Notes under the pieces: model-generated | Databases searched by the model: none | Told to the model about the DNA's origin: nothing | Seen by the model: only the letters and a program-made list of their open reading frames with translations | Program-made: the position numbers and the translations under genes | Source: Bacteroidota bacterium | GTDB lineage: Bacteria; Bacteroidota; Bacteroidia; B-17B0; Aurantibacillaceae | Length of the DNA: 64,000 bases | NCBI GenBank assembly: GCA_023251755.1 | Contig: JAHEYF010000010.1 | Location: forward strand, 12,323-76,322 | Direction of reading: 5' to 3' | Shown: positions 28,501 to 37,799 of the stretch, in pieces | Layout: every line of letters begins with the position of its first letter | How positions within the stretch are numbered: position 1 is the first letter of the stretch

Positions 28501-29187
28501 CGAAACATTTTCCATTGCCCAAAAATACCAGTTTGCCAAATCCTGAAAGAACTTTTTGTTGAGGATATTTACGTCCAAAACCTGCAACCAATGCTGATGT
28601 AGTTGGTCGTAATTGTTAACGCCAACTGGTTTTACCAAATCCAATAAAATACGTTCGTGTCCTGCGTGGGTGGTTTGCGTATGTATATCACGAAGGATAA
28701 TTACTTTCCCTGACTTTTCACCTTGTCGCCAGTTTTGTTTGTATTTAAAACGTTCGCTAATGGCTATCGAAAAGCAAGCTTCCTCTCCTGTTGCATATTT
28801 CAACACCAAAGCCACAGGCATTTTTTGACTTATGCGGTTGAAGGTTCTTGTAAGTTCTGATATTTCGGTGCGACTAGGTTGTTTACTTAGTTCTAAGGCA
28901 AACAGCATTAGGCCGTCATAGTTTTTGTCGCCTTGTTGCAATGCGTCTTTGTAAGAATAATTTACATCAAACATTCCAGTGGCTTGAAAAACGGTATTGT
29001 CAATTATTCCAATGAAATAGGTTTTGCCAATGGTTTTAAAAGTATCGTTGTCTTTGTAATACTGCTTTAGCAAATCCTTTACGGGCAATGACTCGGCAGT
29101 GTTGGAGTTGAGTTTTATACCCAACTGTTGAAACAGATTGGTGGCTGCTTCAAAAAGATTGGCTGTTTTGAATATGTATAGTTTCAT
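25555..29187 (-). CDS. Eco57I-type N6-adenine DNA methyltransferase
   Basis: This 1210-aa enzyme has SAM motif I KILDPACGSGAYPMG (about residue 538) and catalytic motif IV VIGNPPYIDIKAL (about 775). The region around about 480 (TGSFYTPREIVNYMVDESL) is the usual pre-motif of Eco57I/HsdM-like methylases. The C-terminal third, including SGKNIHPYYIS, looks like a target-recognition domain. The N-terminal 450 residues have no PD-(D/E)xK site that I can identify, so it may modify only. It lies 3 nt after the PLD-helicase gene. It would protect host DNA in a restriction-type system. Confidence 0.9.
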   Translation of the reverse strand: MKLYIFKTANLFEAATNLFQQLGIKLNSNTAESLPVKDLLKQYYKDNDTFKTIGKTYFIGIIDNTVFQATGMFDVNYSYKDALQQGDKNYDGLMLFALELSKQPSRTEISELTRTFNRISQKMPVALVLKYATGEEACFSIAISERFKYKQNWRQGEKSGKVIILRDIHTQTTHAGHERILLDLVKPVGVNNYDQLHQHWLQVLDVNILNKKFFQDLANWYFWAMENVSFPDDLEKKKDVRNATNLIRLITRVVFIWFIKEKSLVPNALFNKAYLEKILKDFNKNKKSQNYYHAILQNLFFGTLNQKIDERKFAKDGGNIRTNGEEYGVKNLFRYVDLFNISEKEVTQLFKDVPFLNGGLFDCLDKPNEEGKIVYVDGFSRNPKKQASVPDYVFFGEEREVDLNEIYATKNKKYKSRGLINLLESYKFTVAENTPIEEEIALDPELLGKVFENLLASYNPETKTTARKQTGSFYTPREIVNYMVDESLLEYIKQNVKNESEGFETRLRDLISYAETPNPFDEKETKALIEGINNCKILDPACGSGAYPMGILHKMVHLLQKLDPENKHWKALQRQKAMEETEATFKIGDKEERGKRLAEINDVFENNASDYGRKLYLIENCIYGIDIQPIAVQISKLRFFISLIIDQNKQASKENFGIRSLPNLETKFVAANTLIGLDKPAQTLLRNPQIEEKETELKELRHKYFTANTRKEKLRYQKQDKKLRQEIAKMLESDGWQTAVAKQIVAFDPYDQNNFAPWFDPEWMFGLTTGFDIVIGNPPYIDIKALPKEDVKLYFKIFKTTENRINLYSIFIEKGISILNGTGLLSYINPNSILINESYTKIRKHILNGVEKIIKLPDSVFEAATVETIILFSRKKSLSSNILGVYFANNDKIDFSNLVFNPFSRDEWKSDEDSRFNIFGNTKGTEILKKIQNKSTKLETYVKTSLGITPYDKYKGHSDELIQNREFHSLKKISKQYVPLISGKNIHPYYISDEIEEYLKYGDWLGAPREKIFFENPKIIVRQIVGGKELKIVSGYSDSPRYFTQIGFSLISKTNDNDSLKFILALLNSNTLNYYHKNKFLDTEKVVFQKILIANCKQLPIKEPKNINPFVRIVDFIINLKETNKDSIFFERLIDAMVYELYLPEEIKAGGAEVLKHLSNLPELKDGQDEKNLKIIEKAYKELSDPKHPISAVLLKLLTIEEVNIIEGRK

Positions 29188-29190
29188 TGA

Positions 29191-32100
29191 TTACTTATTG
29201 GAAATTATAAACCAATTAATTAAATCGAAATTCTCACTCTTGAATTTATCTTCCAGTTTCTTTTGTTCGGGAGATATTTTCTTTGGTGTTACATCGCCTG
29301 TAAACAAATCCTGAATTTGGTTAACAGCAACTGGTGTTGCTTGTGATTTTACCCAAAACCCAACAGAAGTAGCCAACTTATCTAAGACAGCTTGTTCGCC
29401 TTTGTCAATATTGTTGGGAACATGTCGGGCTTCCAATTTGTGGTTGCGAAGCAGGGTTAAAATTTCCTGATTGTTGCTTAAAACCAACTTGCCGCTTTTG
29501 CCATCTTCAATGCTTTGATGGAGCAAATGGATCTCTTCATAAACGTGGTCTATGGCTTCATCTGGTCTTTTAGGATAACCCAAAACAGCCACAATGCTAT
29601 CAGACATTAATTGCCATTTGGCATTAGGTCTGAATTTGAAACCTGTAAAAACTCCGTTTGGTATCTTCTTGAAAAATTCTTCGTTCTTTTTGAAGAACTC
29701 AAACAACTCTTGTCGGAACTGCTCTAATGACAAGTCATTTAAACCAAGTGTTTCGTCATTTACTTCTAAATCGTCCCAAGTGATTTGCAACTGATCCAGC
29801 ATCTTTTGAGCTTGTTTTGGCAACAATGGATTTTCTTCCACCATTCGCTGAAACTCAGGAGTCATTTTATCATCCAGCTCCGTTCCCACCACACTCATCA
29901 AAGCCATTCGGTTTTCTACTCTTGATTTGAGCCTTAAATAATCTTCATAGTTCTTGCCAGGCCAAAAGTTGATTCCCTTAATGGTTTTGTTTGGCGAGCC
30001 AATACGGTCTATACGCCCCATACGTTGAATTAGGCGAACAGGATTCCAGTGTATATCATAATTTACTACAGTGTCGCAATCTTGCAAGTTTTGTCCTTCG
30101 CTCAAACAGTCGGTGGCAATCAAAACATCAATCGGGTTTTCAATTTTCTTTAGCGTTTCTTTATCGTATTTGCTAATCAGTTCAAGCCACTTCTCATAAG
30201 GAACTTTCCATTTATCTGCCTCTTTGTAATCTTCTGAAAGGTGGGCTTTTTCATATAGCTCTGTCCAGTCCTTTTCATTATATAGTTTGGTGAAAGGGGC
30301 GAAGCGTTCCAAAATAGGTTCAAACTTGTTGCCTGAATATCCGTCAAAAGTTTCGCTGATAGAACCTGAAATAAAAGCAAGGTTTTTGATTCCCTTCTTT
30401 TTCAATTCTTCAAAAAGGAATTTTGCGGTGTCTTTGAACACTGTAAAAACCAAAACCTTTTTATTGTCTGATTTCTTTTGTTTGGTAGTGATGTGTTCAA
30501 TGAGTTTGTTGAGTTTATCATCATCGGCTTTACCTGCATTGAACTCCGCTTCAAATTTGACAAGGCTTGTTTTGAGTTGCGTTAATTTTGTCACATCGGC
30601 TTCCAAATGTTTCTTGAAAAGGTCAATGTTTGTGATAGAAGAAAGAGGAACAGGGTTTTTCTTGCCAAGCGTTATTGGCTGGTCGTTTTCGGCTTCTATC
30701 TCTGCTGCGGTTTCGTCAATTTCTTCCTGTTCTTCTTCTGTAAAATCATCTTCTAATGAACTGTCCGTTTGATTTTTAATAAACAGATTTACTTTGTCTA
30801 ATGCGTTGGTGTGATGATTCAAAATATTTTCAACGGTGCTTTTGAATGAAAACCAACTTGATTCCAAGCGTTTCATCAAAAGGATATACATCATTTTCAC
30901 CAAGAATTTTTCACGTTGTTTTGGGTTTTCCAAAACACTTTCCACTTTCAAATCTTTGATGTATTCAGAAGGTCTGTAAGCCGTAAGGTTTACCCGCAAG
31001 GCATTTAGAATATCGTCAAAAGATTTAAGGTCGCCTAAATTTTCGGGCGTGATGTATTCATTAATTGGGTCATCCTTTTTTGGGAAATTCATTTCTCCGA
31101 ATTCACCTTCAATCAATTTTCTTGTTCGGGCTACAATCAAAGCATCCGTTAGCTTCTCGAATTTTTGCGGAAGTTTAGCAATGAAGTCAGCAATTTTTCT
31201 ATCGTCAAGGTCAGACCATTCGTTAAAGTCTTTTTGTGCTGTTTTGAAAATATTTTCAAGGCTGTCAATTGCCAAATCGGTTTCTTTAAATCCGTTGTCT
31301 TGCCCTTTGGTCATTAACTTAAACTGATTACGAATGTCCATCAGTTTGTTATTGATTGGTGTTGCTGAAAGATGCAAAACCTTTACATCACGATTCGTTC
31401 TTTCGGGCAACAAAACATTGTCAACAAAGAACTTGTATCGGGAAGATTTGTCGTTACGTAGGTTGTGACTTTCATCAATTACCAAAAGCAGTTTTTGCTT
31501 TCGTTGCAATTTGGAAAGAGGAAAGTCGGGATAATTATTAGTTAGTCTTTCGTCTTGAAAGTCTGTGTGGTTTCTTACATAGTATTCAATTTCGTCTTTT
31601 TCAAACCGTGAACCTCTGTGAGATTGATATTGCTCCCAGTTGTTACGTAGTTTTTTAGGACAAAATAGAACAACGGTGTAGCCTTTGATTTCAAAATATT
31701 TCATTACTGCCAAGGCAGTCCAGGTTTTACCTAAACCAACTGCATCAGCTAAAATTGCTCCATTGAATTTTTGAAGCATTTTAATCAAGCTGATTGCTCC
31801 CTTTTGTTGATAGGAGAAAAGCGTTTTGTAAATAATGGTTTCTTCTAAGTGGGCAATTTCACGTTTGAATTCCGCATCACCTGAAAGTTCCAATAGGTCG
31901 TCCTTAAAAAGTTCGTATAGAACTTTGAAGTAAAGGTCGTGTGGTGTGTATTCTTTGAAAAGGTTTTTAATCAGGTCAATAATATGTTGCTTTACTTCAA
32001 CTTTTGTTTTGTCAGGTAGTTCTATTTTTTCAAGAGCAACATTTTCCCACTGATGTTTGAACCATTTTTTTAATTCTTTATAGTCATTGTCATTTCCTGT

Positions 32101-32571
32101 TGCTGCTGTGTTTAACTCTATATTACTGCTTTCTTTAATTCCAAGTCCAGCGTCTGTTAGGTTAGAACTGCCAATAATGTGAAAGTTCTTTCTTGAATCT
32201 TTGTCGTTGTAGATGTATGTTTTTGCGTGGCAAAAATTCCGTTGAATGGATTTTACTAATACTTTGTCTTGTTGCAGAAACTCAACTGCCTTTTGTGCTG
32301 CTGCACTTAGTGCAAGTGTCCCCTTAATGCTGGTGTTTCCGTTAAGCAGGTCAATTACTTTATTTAATTGTGCTTCGTCCTGCATTAGATTACCCAAAAT
32401 CAGTCTGAATTTCTCTGCTTGGTTAATGTCGTCTTTCATTAAAGCCAAAGCATTAACAGAGAAGAAACCTGTCACAAGGTCAAGGCTACCTCTTTCAGTG
32501 TAATTTTTAATAAAATCAAACACTTTGTAGTGCTCGCTGTCATCAATCTTAGTTTTATTGTCTAATAGCAT
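29191..32571 (-). CDS. PLD-nuclease/SNF2-type helicase
   Basis: This 1126-aa protein is a fusion. The N-terminal phospholipase-D-like domain (about 1-190) has [11 protein letters not shown] and [13 protein letters not shown]. An SF2/SNF2 motor follows, with Walker [14 protein letters not shown] (about 283), box [15 protein letters not shown] (about 367), motif [13 protein letters not shown], motif [16 protein letters not shown] and [13 protein letters not shown] (about 850). The HKD is single, so the nuclease would act as a dimer. Such proteins translocate on and cleave unmodified DNA in class-I-DISARM-like or type ISP-like settings. It is first in the operon. Confidence 0.9.
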   Translation of the reverse strand: MLLDNKTKIDDSEHYKVFDFIKNYTERGSLDLVTGFFSVNALALMKDDINQAEKFRLILGNLMQDEAQLNKVIDLLNGNTSIKGTLALSAAAQKAVEFLQQDKVLVKSIQRNFCHAKTYIYNDKDSRKNFHIIGSSNLTDAGLGIKESSNIELNTAATGNDNDYKELKKWFKHQWENVALEKIELPDKTKVEVKQHIIDLIKNLFKEYTPHDLYFKVLYELFKDDLLELSGDAEFKREIAHLEETIIYKTLFSYQQKGAISLIKMLQKFNGAILADAVGLGKTWTALAVMKYFEIKGYTVVLFCPKKLRNNWEQYQSHRGSRFEKDEIEYYVRNHTDFQDERLTNNYPDFPLSKLQRKQKLLLVIDESHNLRNDKSSRYKFFVDNVLLPERTNRDVKVLHLSATPINNKLMDIRNQFKLMTKGQDNGFKETDLAIDSLENIFKTAQKDFNEWSDLDDRKIADFIAKLPQKFEKLTDALIVARTRKLIEGEFGEMNFPKKDDPINEYITPENLGDLKSFDDILNALRVNLTAYRPSEYIKDLKVESVLENPKQREKFLVKMMYILLMKRLESSWFSFKSTVENILNHHTNALDKVNLFIKNQTDSSLEDDFTEEEQEEIDETAAEIEAENDQPITLGKKNPVPLSSITNIDLFKKHLEADVTKLTQLKTSLVKFEAEFNAGKADDDKLNKLIEHITTKQKKSDNKKVLVFTVFKDTAKFLFEELKKKGIKNLAFISGSISETFDGYSGNKFEPILERFAPFTKLYNEKDWTELYEKAHLSEDYKEADKWKVPYEKWLELISKYDKETLKKIENPIDVLIATDCLSEGQNLQDCDTVVNYDIHWNPVRLIQRMGRIDRIGSPNKTIKGINFWPGKNYEDYLRLKSRVENRMALMSVVGTELDDKMTPEFQRMVEENPLLPKQAQKMLDQLQITWDDLEVNDETLGLNDLSLEQFRQELFEFFKKNEEFFKKIPNGVFTGFKFRPNAKWQLMSDSIVAVLGYPKRPDEAIDHVYEEIHLLHQSIEDGKSGKLVLSNNQEILTLLRNHKLEARHVPNNIDKGEQAVLDKLATSVGFWVKSQATPVAVNQIQDLFTGDVTPKKISPEQKKLEDKFKSENFDLINWFIISNK

Positions 32572-32633
32572 TAATTATCTCTTAAAATGATACTGTGAAT
32601 ATCGTAATTTATTCCTGATACAATTGTTCCGTA

Positions 32634-33143
32634 TTATAACTTAATTGCCGCCAGAGAGCTTGATTTAGGACATGTTCCTTGCAAAGTAAAAAATACTCCG
32701 TCCCAAAACATTATTATTTCGTTGCCATTTTTAACTATCAATTCTTTGGAAGGAGTATCTGTACAATTAGTTCTAATGAGTTGAATTGCTTTTACTAATA
32801 CCGAGCTTAATATGTTTGATTTTAAATTGTTCAAAATATTTTTCGGTAGATACAATTGCGTCCGGGTGCAAATACCGTTTTTCAATATAGCCGCAATAAC
32901 TATTGTTTTAAAGATGTTTTTATGTGAAGGAATGTCGTAAAATGGAAAATGAATCGTTTTTGCAACAGTCACTTTTCCCCCTTTCCATTCTTTTGCTACC
33001 TTGTCAGTCATTGATCTTTTGTCCGCAAATATATATTTACTAATTATCCAGGAATCTTGTAAAATACAATCATTTGTTCGCTTTGTCGTTTGTCCATTTA
33101 AAGAAGTTGTTAAGAGGAGTATGAATATTACTAAAGATTTCAT
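32634..33143 (-). CDS. Secreted hypothetical protein
   Basis: This 169-aa protein has a signal peptide (about residues 1-18, cleavage near SLNGQ). The mature part resembles small uncharacterised Bacteroidota proteins (DCILQDSWIISKYIFADK). It lies 62 nt upstream of the defence operon on the same strand, but there is no sign of a functional link. Confidence 0.65.
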   Translation of the reverse strand: MKSLVIFILLLTTSLNGQTTKRTNDCILQDSWIISKYIFADKRSMTDKVAKEWKGGKVTVAKTIHFPFYDIPSHKNIFKTIVIAAILKNGICTRTQLYLPKNILNNLKSNILSSVLVKAIQLIRTNCTDTPSKELIVKNGNEIIMFWDGVFFTLQGTCPKSSSLAAIKL

Positions 33144-33328
33144 TTTTTATCTAACGGAATGTCCGCAGTAATTAGCTAAAAGGTCTTTATAATTGGCCAA
33201 AGGTTCTCTTATAAAACCAATAGGTATTCTACAAGCGAACTATTTTGAGTAGTTATTTTCAAGTTTCTAATTTACCCAATTTTTCCCAATTTTATTTCAA
33301 AATACGAAGCCCGGTACTAAAAATAAAA

Positions 33329-33544
33329 TCACCCCTCATTTTTCCTAAAACCCACCGGAATATTCTTAATCTGAAACTTCACCCTGAGCTGCATTATACA
33401 GGGAACGCAGAGCTCTTCTGTATACAATTCCCGGATAAAGTTTTTTTCTTCCGGGCTAAGCGTAAAAAAATCAGTGTTTTTCAAAACAAAATCTTTGTTG
33501 TCCCCACAGCGTGGACAAGGCTGCATTTGATTTTCTTTAATCAT
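33329..33544 (-). CDS. Small CWC-like zinc-ribbon protein
   Basis: This protein of about 71 aa has cysteine pairs CPRCG (near residue 9) and ELCVPCIMQL, spaced as in cysteine-rich CWC proteins but without their central cysteines. TLSPEEKNFIRELYTEELC matches the helix of that family. I start at MIKENQMQPCPRCG (33544) rather than 16 codons upstream. Probably a zinc-binding housekeeping accessory; assignment to CWC is tentative. Confidence 0.6.
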   Translation of the reverse strand: MIKENQMQPCPRCGDNKDFVLKNTDFFTLSPEEKNFIRELYTEELCVPCIMQLRVKFQIKNIPVGFRKNEG

Positions 33545-33592
33545 AAAAAACTTCCTAATTAACCGGACAAAATGTCTGCCTAAAATAATCAA

Positions 33593-33916
33593 TAATATTG
33601 AATCCTCATTATTATCAATATATTAAGTTTATTCCTGTTAATAGACCATTAAAGGGCTGGTTGTTTTGAGTTCACAAAATTGTCTGTGTACAAATTTGTC
33701 AGTAATGTCCGGGCAAACTTTAGTTTCTCTTATATTGAAAAAAATATCCAAAAAAACAGTAGCTTTATTGGTAAAGATTGTTTTGAAAATTATACTTGAT
33801 AAAACACAAAACATTTTTAGTGGAGCAGAACCCAATCAAAAACGAACCTTCCTGCAAAGGTAAATTGTGGGGGCGATACTGAAAAGCCTTATGAGTAGGG
33901 AAATAAACACAAATCA
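33593..33916. other. Gene-free AT-rich spacer
   Basis: I find no convincing gene here. It is promoter-like upstream DNA for the GH64-like gene, without a clean TAnnTTTG box. A 65-codon ORF at 33666 does not look coding. Confidence 0.5.
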
Positions 33917-36025
33917 ATGGATACCCTTAACGAACCGGTAGTTTCTCAAACCACAGAAGAAACAACAAATATGTTTACCACTTCTCTCATCATTCATCAA
34001 AATGCACTTCAGTTCGGGCCCATCCAGGTGGTGATGTATGGACAATTGCTCGAAAGTTATACCCCGGCTTATGGCCCGCAGGCAGGTAATGTACTCAACG
34101 TAAATACATGGGTTTGTTTAACAGCCACTGCTGCCGGGGAGCCTTTTGATTATACGACCACACCTGCACCCGGATCAACCGTGCAGGCCTTCAATACCTA
34201 TACTGCTGCCGGAACCTTTAGTATGCAATTGCCCACTGTTCAAATCCAGGCTGCGCATATTGTATTCCTGTTCGGGCCAGGGGCCAATGTGGTGACTGAT
34301 TCAAGCGGATTGCCCCAACAACCTATTCCTACGGCACAAAGTGGTGTGTATGATTTTGTCGAGTTTACCTACAATACATCCAATGTAATTTACATCAATA
34401 CTTCTATGATTGATCAGTTCGGTATGCCCATCTGTATTCAGATCAATCCTACCGAAAGCTTGTTACCAGCCGGGGCCGGGGTGTTTATGTCCCGTGATGA
34501 AGTATTCAGTAATTACCTTCAATTCATTCAGGCCGATAGTTCGCGCAGCGCATTTGCCCAATGTGCAAATGATGCTTTCGGGAATCTGAGCAGCGCCCGC
34601 ATTGTTTCCCCGAAAACAGCGGTGCTGGATTATGGTGTGGCAGGTGTGATGCTTAGTTTGCTCAACCAGGGGACAAATCCTCCCCCATCTACACTTCCCG
34701 CCGGAACCTATTATTATGCTGTATGTGCTTTAAACAGTAGCGGGGCTTCTACTTATGCCCAGTCTTATATTGCTTCCATCCAGGTGTCTGCCAACACAGC
34801 GGTTAACATCGCCTGGGCAGGCAACAGTTCACAGCCCTTAAATACAGCTTCCTATAATGTTTATCGGGGCTGTTTTATAAATAATGAATTGACCTGGGTA
34901 TGTATCGCCAATCCTGCCGCATCAAGCTTTACGAGTGGATGCGCAACAATGGACAATGGACAGGCGACAGTTTCAGGGCAAGTTGCTTTACAGTTTAATC
35001 CTATGAGCACCTTGTTTGATGCGGAAATTAAACAATTTTTTGCCCATTACCGTAGCGGCCAGGCCCAACCAAAACAGTTAACGCTTACAGCTACAGACGG
35101 AACCAATGATGGTTATGTTTACACTTTCTCCGGTAACACGGTGATGACCGTTGATGGAAATTATGATAATTACCTTTCACTTTTACTCACCTCCGTAGTG
35201 CAAAGCAATGGGACTGTGGTGGCCCATCCTCCTATACCTTTAAATACAGCTTTCAATATTTATTTCCCGTTTTGGAATACCAATACCTATAATCCCAATT
35301 TACAATCGCCTCCAGCCTGGGCGGCTTATCAAAATGTTCCGGCTTCAGTTATGGTATTGGCTGCCGAAGGGGTGTTTGCCGATAACAGCACTCAGCCCGT
35401 GCCGGCAGGCGCTGATGCTGCTAAATATGTAGTTTTGCTTGGCGCCTTAGAAAATCAGGTGGTGGCGGCCATTACAAGGGGCATTGCGAACCTGCCCGCT
35501 AATCCACAAAATTGGGGCAATGGCACCTCTCCTATTCAAACGGCACCTTCGATTGAAATTGGAACAACCAGTTTAAAGCCCGGCCAGGTCTATTATTATT
35601 TATTAACGGCCAGCAATGCAAATGGTGAGAGCTTTGCCGGTCTTGAGTTCAATATGATGACTATTGCACCGAACCAATGCATTCAAATTAACTGGGAGGC
35701 CATGCCTTCGTCTGCAACTTTCATCAATGTATATCGCGGAACAAACTCATACGCCGAAAACGAATTAATTGCACAGGTGGCCAATATAGGCGCGGTTCCG
35801 CCGACTTCCTATATTGACAATGGGAGTACCATCAAACAGGCAAGCCCACCCATGTATTTTCCTACGGGCATTCCATCCAGTTCTTACGATCAGTTTTTCC
35901 ATCTTACGAGTGTAAGCCTTAATGGTGCTGCTTATGCGGGGCCCTACGACGATCAGGGTGGACAATCGTCTACACTGTCTACGGCAAATCCAACGGCTAC
36001 TATCATTACGCTTGGAACGATATAA
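33917..36025 (+). CDS. GH64/TLP-like beta-1,3-glucanase-type protein with two FN3-like insertions
   Basis: This 702-aa protein carries the glucanase-64-like pattern VYDFVEFTYN, INTSMIDQFGMPICIQIN, FMSRDEVFSNYLQFI (about residues 140-205), then ARIVSP, LFDAEIKQFFAHYRSG (about 370) and VVLLGALENQVVAAITRGIA. Two fibronectin-III-like segments interrupt it (about 250-345 and 540-645, each ending in NVYRG...). No signal peptide and no T9SS domain is visible, which is unusual for a glucanase, so export or activity is uncertain. GC content and style differ from the neighbouring defence genes. A strong palindromic terminator follows. Confidence 0.7.
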   Translation: MDTLNEPVVSQTTEETTNMFTTSLIIHQNALQFGPIQVVMYGQLLESYTPAYGPQAGNVLNVNTWVCLTATAAGEPFDYTTTPAPGSTVQAFNTYTAAGTFSMQLPTVQIQAAHIVFLFGPGANVVTDSSGLPQQPIPTAQSGVYDFVEFTYNTSNVIYINTSMIDQFGMPICIQINPTESLLPAGAGVFMSRDEVFSNYLQFIQADSSRSAFAQCANDAFGNLSSARIVSPKTAVLDYGVAGVMLSLLNQGTNPPPSTLPAGTYYYAVCALNSSGASTYAQSYIASIQVSANTAVNIAWAGNSSQPLNTASYNVYRGCFINNELTWVCIANPAASSFTSGCATMDNGQATVSGQVALQFNPMSTLFDAEIKQFFAHYRSGQAQPKQLTLTATDGTNDGYVYTFSGNTVMTVDGNYDNYLSLLLTSVVQSNGTVVAHPPIPLNTAFNIYFPFWNTNTYNPNLQSPPAWAAYQNVPASVMVLAAEGVFADNSTQPVPAGADAAKYVVLLGALENQVVAAITRGIANLPANPQNWGNGTSPIQTAPSIEIGTTSLKPGQVYYYLLTASNANGESFAGLEFNMMTIAPNQCIQINWEAMPSSATFINVYRGTNSYAENELIAQVANIGAVPPTSYIDNGSTIKQASPPMYFPTGIPSSSYDQFFHLTSVSLNGAAYAGPYDDQGGQSSTLSTANPTATIITLGTI

Positions 36026-36031
36026 TCAGGC

Positions 36032-36065
36032 GGGGAGTTCTAAAAAATATTTTTTAGAACTCCCC
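36032..36065 (+). terminator. Perfect 34-bp palindrome terminator
   Basis: A 17-bp arm (GGGGAGTTCTAAAAAAT) meets its exact reverse complement with no spacer, 6 nt after the stop of the GH64-like gene. A T-run follows at 36067-36070. It folds into a long hairpin and should stop transcription. Confidence 0.8.
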
Positions 36066-36109
36066 ATTTTAAATGGAAAAGCTTTGTTTGTTACTCGAGG
36101 GGGAATCAT

Positions 36110-36541
36110 TCAGGGGTTTGCCTTAAAAACCTGCCTGGCAATTTCTTTTGGATTGATAATAGGGAAATACTGATCTTCATAGGGAGTGCCTAATGTGCCC
36201 TTAGCTAATAGAGCCCTGGTGTGGGAAATGGATAAACTTAACATGGTTATCATCACATCTTCCGGCAAATCAAGACTTCTATCTTTCTCAACAACAAATT
36301 TTTTCATTTCATTAATAAAAAATTTGTTTGAAGCCTTGATATGAACTACATTTTCATTCGTAACTTTATCTTTAAAATCTATCGTTATCTGAAAATCGAT
36401 CTCTTGTTTTTCAACATCAGTTGTATTGGCCACTGCAAATCCAACATTGAACCCTTCTTTGGGATTGAAAGTAATGGAGGGTTGAATGCTGAATTCAATC
36501 TCCTTTATTTTAGCAATTGCTATTTCAACTTGTGTTTCCAT
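36110..36541 (-). CDS. SecB-like chaperone of a toxin-antitoxin-chaperone (TAC) module
   Basis: This 143-aa protein has SecB-like spacing: N-terminal strands (EFSIQPSITF, GFNVGFAVANTT), then a helix and the end SISHTRALLAKGTLG and YFPIINPKEIARQ. These match the SecB-family C-terminal half (helix, then hydrophobic-P-hydrophobic-N-P). In TAC systems such a chaperone binds the antitoxin tail and lets it neutralise the toxin. It is the third gene, 8 nt after the HigA-like antitoxin. Assignment rests on pattern and gene order; identity is low by eye. Confidence 0.6.
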   Translation of the reverse strand: METQVEIAIAKIKEIEFSIQPSITFNPKEGFNVGFAVANTTDVEKQEIDFQITIDFKDKVTNENVVHIKASNKFFINEMKKFVVEKDRSLDLPEDVMITMLSLSISHTRALLAKGTLGTPYEDQYFPIINPKEIARQVFKANP

Positions 36542-36549
36542 TTAAATTC

Positions 36550-36987
36550 TTAAGCGGCTAAATGTGCATTCATTTTAATGATTTTCCCTGAATTTTCAGG
36601 GTTTACATTAATATAGTGCGATACAGGAGAAATATTCATGTGAACATTTTTACCTTTTTCAATGGTTATATAAAAAGATTCATTGGTTTCCTTATCAAAG
36701 TATTGCGTGAGCTTTTCCACTTCATAATAGACATCTGCCGGAACATATTGTAGAATGGGCGCTTTACCCATCGCCAGCGAAAGTTCTACCAATTTTTTTA
36801 TAGTAAAATTAGAGTTCCCTTTTAATATTTGAGAAATGTAGCCTTTGGATACCCCCCATTTTTCAGCCAGTTCATTTTGATTCAGGCTGTTTGCATTCAT
36901 AAACTCAGTAACTTGTCTGTATAACTCATTCTGAATTTCCTCTACCCAATATTCGGGTTGTTGATATAATTCTTTCTTGGTTAACAT
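36550..36987 (-). CDS. HigA-like antitoxin with XRE helix-turn-helix
   Basis: This 145-aa protein has an HTH_3 domain (about residues 25-85; NQNELAEKWGVSKGYISQIL). A C-terminal extension of about 50 residues follows, ending PVSHYINVNPENSGKIIKM, as expected for a chaperone-addiction segment of a TAC antitoxin. It would bind the toxin and repress the operon. It lies 2 nt after the toxin gene. Confidence 0.8.
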   Translation of the reverse strand: MLTKKELYQQPEYWVEEIQNELYRQVTEFMNANSLNQNELAEKWGVSKGYISQILKGNSNFTIKKLVELSLAMGKAPILQYVPADVYYEVEKLTQYFDKETNESFYITIEKGKNVHMNISPVSHYINVNPENSGKIIKMNAHLAA

Positions 36988-36989
36988 CT

Positions 36990-37376
36990 TTATTTAGTTT
37001 TAAAATAAGCTTTTTTAATATTCCTGAAATGCTTGATATCACTTTGTTGCGAAGTCTTTTTACCTCCTGTTACCACAATTCTTCCATTTTCTTTCTCATG
37101 AAACATATAGACTCTTAAATGTTTCGTCTTGATTTCATATTCTTTTACCAGGTCATTTTTTGGGGTAATGTCCCTGTGCTTTTCCTGCGGTAAAGTTTTT
37201 AATGCTGATACCTGTTGCATTCTGGCTTGTATGGTGACTAATTCACTTTTCAAGTTCCCATCCTTTTCACATTCTTCAATAAACTCGTCAAATTCACAAA
37301 CGTTATCCACAGAAAGTTTATAAAAGGCAATCTTCCCCTCAACTCCAGTTATTTTGTTTAACGCGAAAATAGCCAT
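36990..37376 (-). CDS. HigB-like RelE/ParE-superfamily toxin
   Basis: This 128-aa protein has the RelE-family C-terminal beta-sheet: VKEYEIKTKHLRVYMF, GRIVVTGGKKTSQQ, then a helix with basic residues (HFRNIKKAYFKTK). Such toxins cut mRNA on the ribosome. It is first in the operon, the usual order for HigBA. A short inverted repeat (37381-37398) lies at its upstream edge, a plausible autoregulation site. Confidence 0.75.
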   Translation of the reverse strand: MAIFALNKITGVEGKIAFYKLSVDNVCEFDEFIEECEKDGNLKSELVTIQARMQQVSALKTLPQEKHRDITPKNDLVKEYEIKTKHLRVYMFHEKENGRIVVTGGKKTSQQSDIKHFRNIKKAYFKTK

Positions 37377-37380
37377 TTTG

Positions 37381-37398
37381 GTTTAGTTATATCTAAAC
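37381..37398. promoter_or_regulatory. Putative TAC operon operator
   Basis: Inverted repeat GTTTAG (37381-37386) and CTAAAC (37393-37398) with a 6-nt spacer, 5 nt upstream of the toxin ATG. Its position suits antitoxin binding. Confidence 0.45.
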
Positions 37399-37459
37399 TT
37401 TTTCTATAAAAAAGTTAATAAAACACTAACAAACTATTAATCAATGAATTAATTTTATC

Positions 37460-37726
37460 CTACACATCAAAAAACACATTCGCATCAATGCCATAATCCA
37501 CTACCATCGCCCAGAGCAATTTCAACGGGACATCCGACCTGCCATTGGCTATATTGGACATTATTTTTCCATCGTAACCATATTGCACACAAAAATCGCC
37601 GTATTCTGCAAACACCCCTTCCCTTTTCAGCTTATCAAACACCTCTATAAATTTATTCGACACTATGCTCTTTTGCCTGTACTTGCCTGTGAAACTCTTG
37701 TCTTTTTTTACCGGTGTTTTGCTCAT
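37460..37726 (-). CDS. Small HTH-like regulator
   Basis: This 88-aa basic protein ends in a helix-turn-helix-like block (FCVQYGYDGKIMSNIANGRS, then VPLKLLWAMVVDYGIDANVFF). The 205-aa regulator next to it has the same order of motifs (KREG, LL-A, Y-ID--F-F), so they are probably related DNA-binding proteins of the mobile element. Targets unknown. Confidence 0.6.
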   Translation of the reverse strand: MSKTPVKKDKSFTGKYRQKSIVSNKFIEVFDKLKREGVFAEYGDFCVQYGYDGKIMSNIANGRSDVPLKLLWAMVVDYGIDANVFFDV

Positions 37727-37799
37727 GGAGTAAAATTACCGAAAAAATTACAGCCTCCAAATCCAAAATCAACAAGCTTTCAGTACTCAGTAATTTCAT

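Noticed and set aside
25555-29187. Type IIG (fused restriction and modification) enzyme
   Set aside because: No PD-(D/E)xK motif was recognised in the first 450 residues, and a separate PLD helicase is present; called as methylase only.
33245-33562. 105-aa plus-strand ORF
   Set aside because: Opposite strand of the small zinc-ribbon gene, whose cysteine pattern is the better coding signal.
33666-33863. 65-codon plus-strand ORF before the GH64-like gene
   Set aside because: Composition and position look like promoter spacer; no homology recognised.
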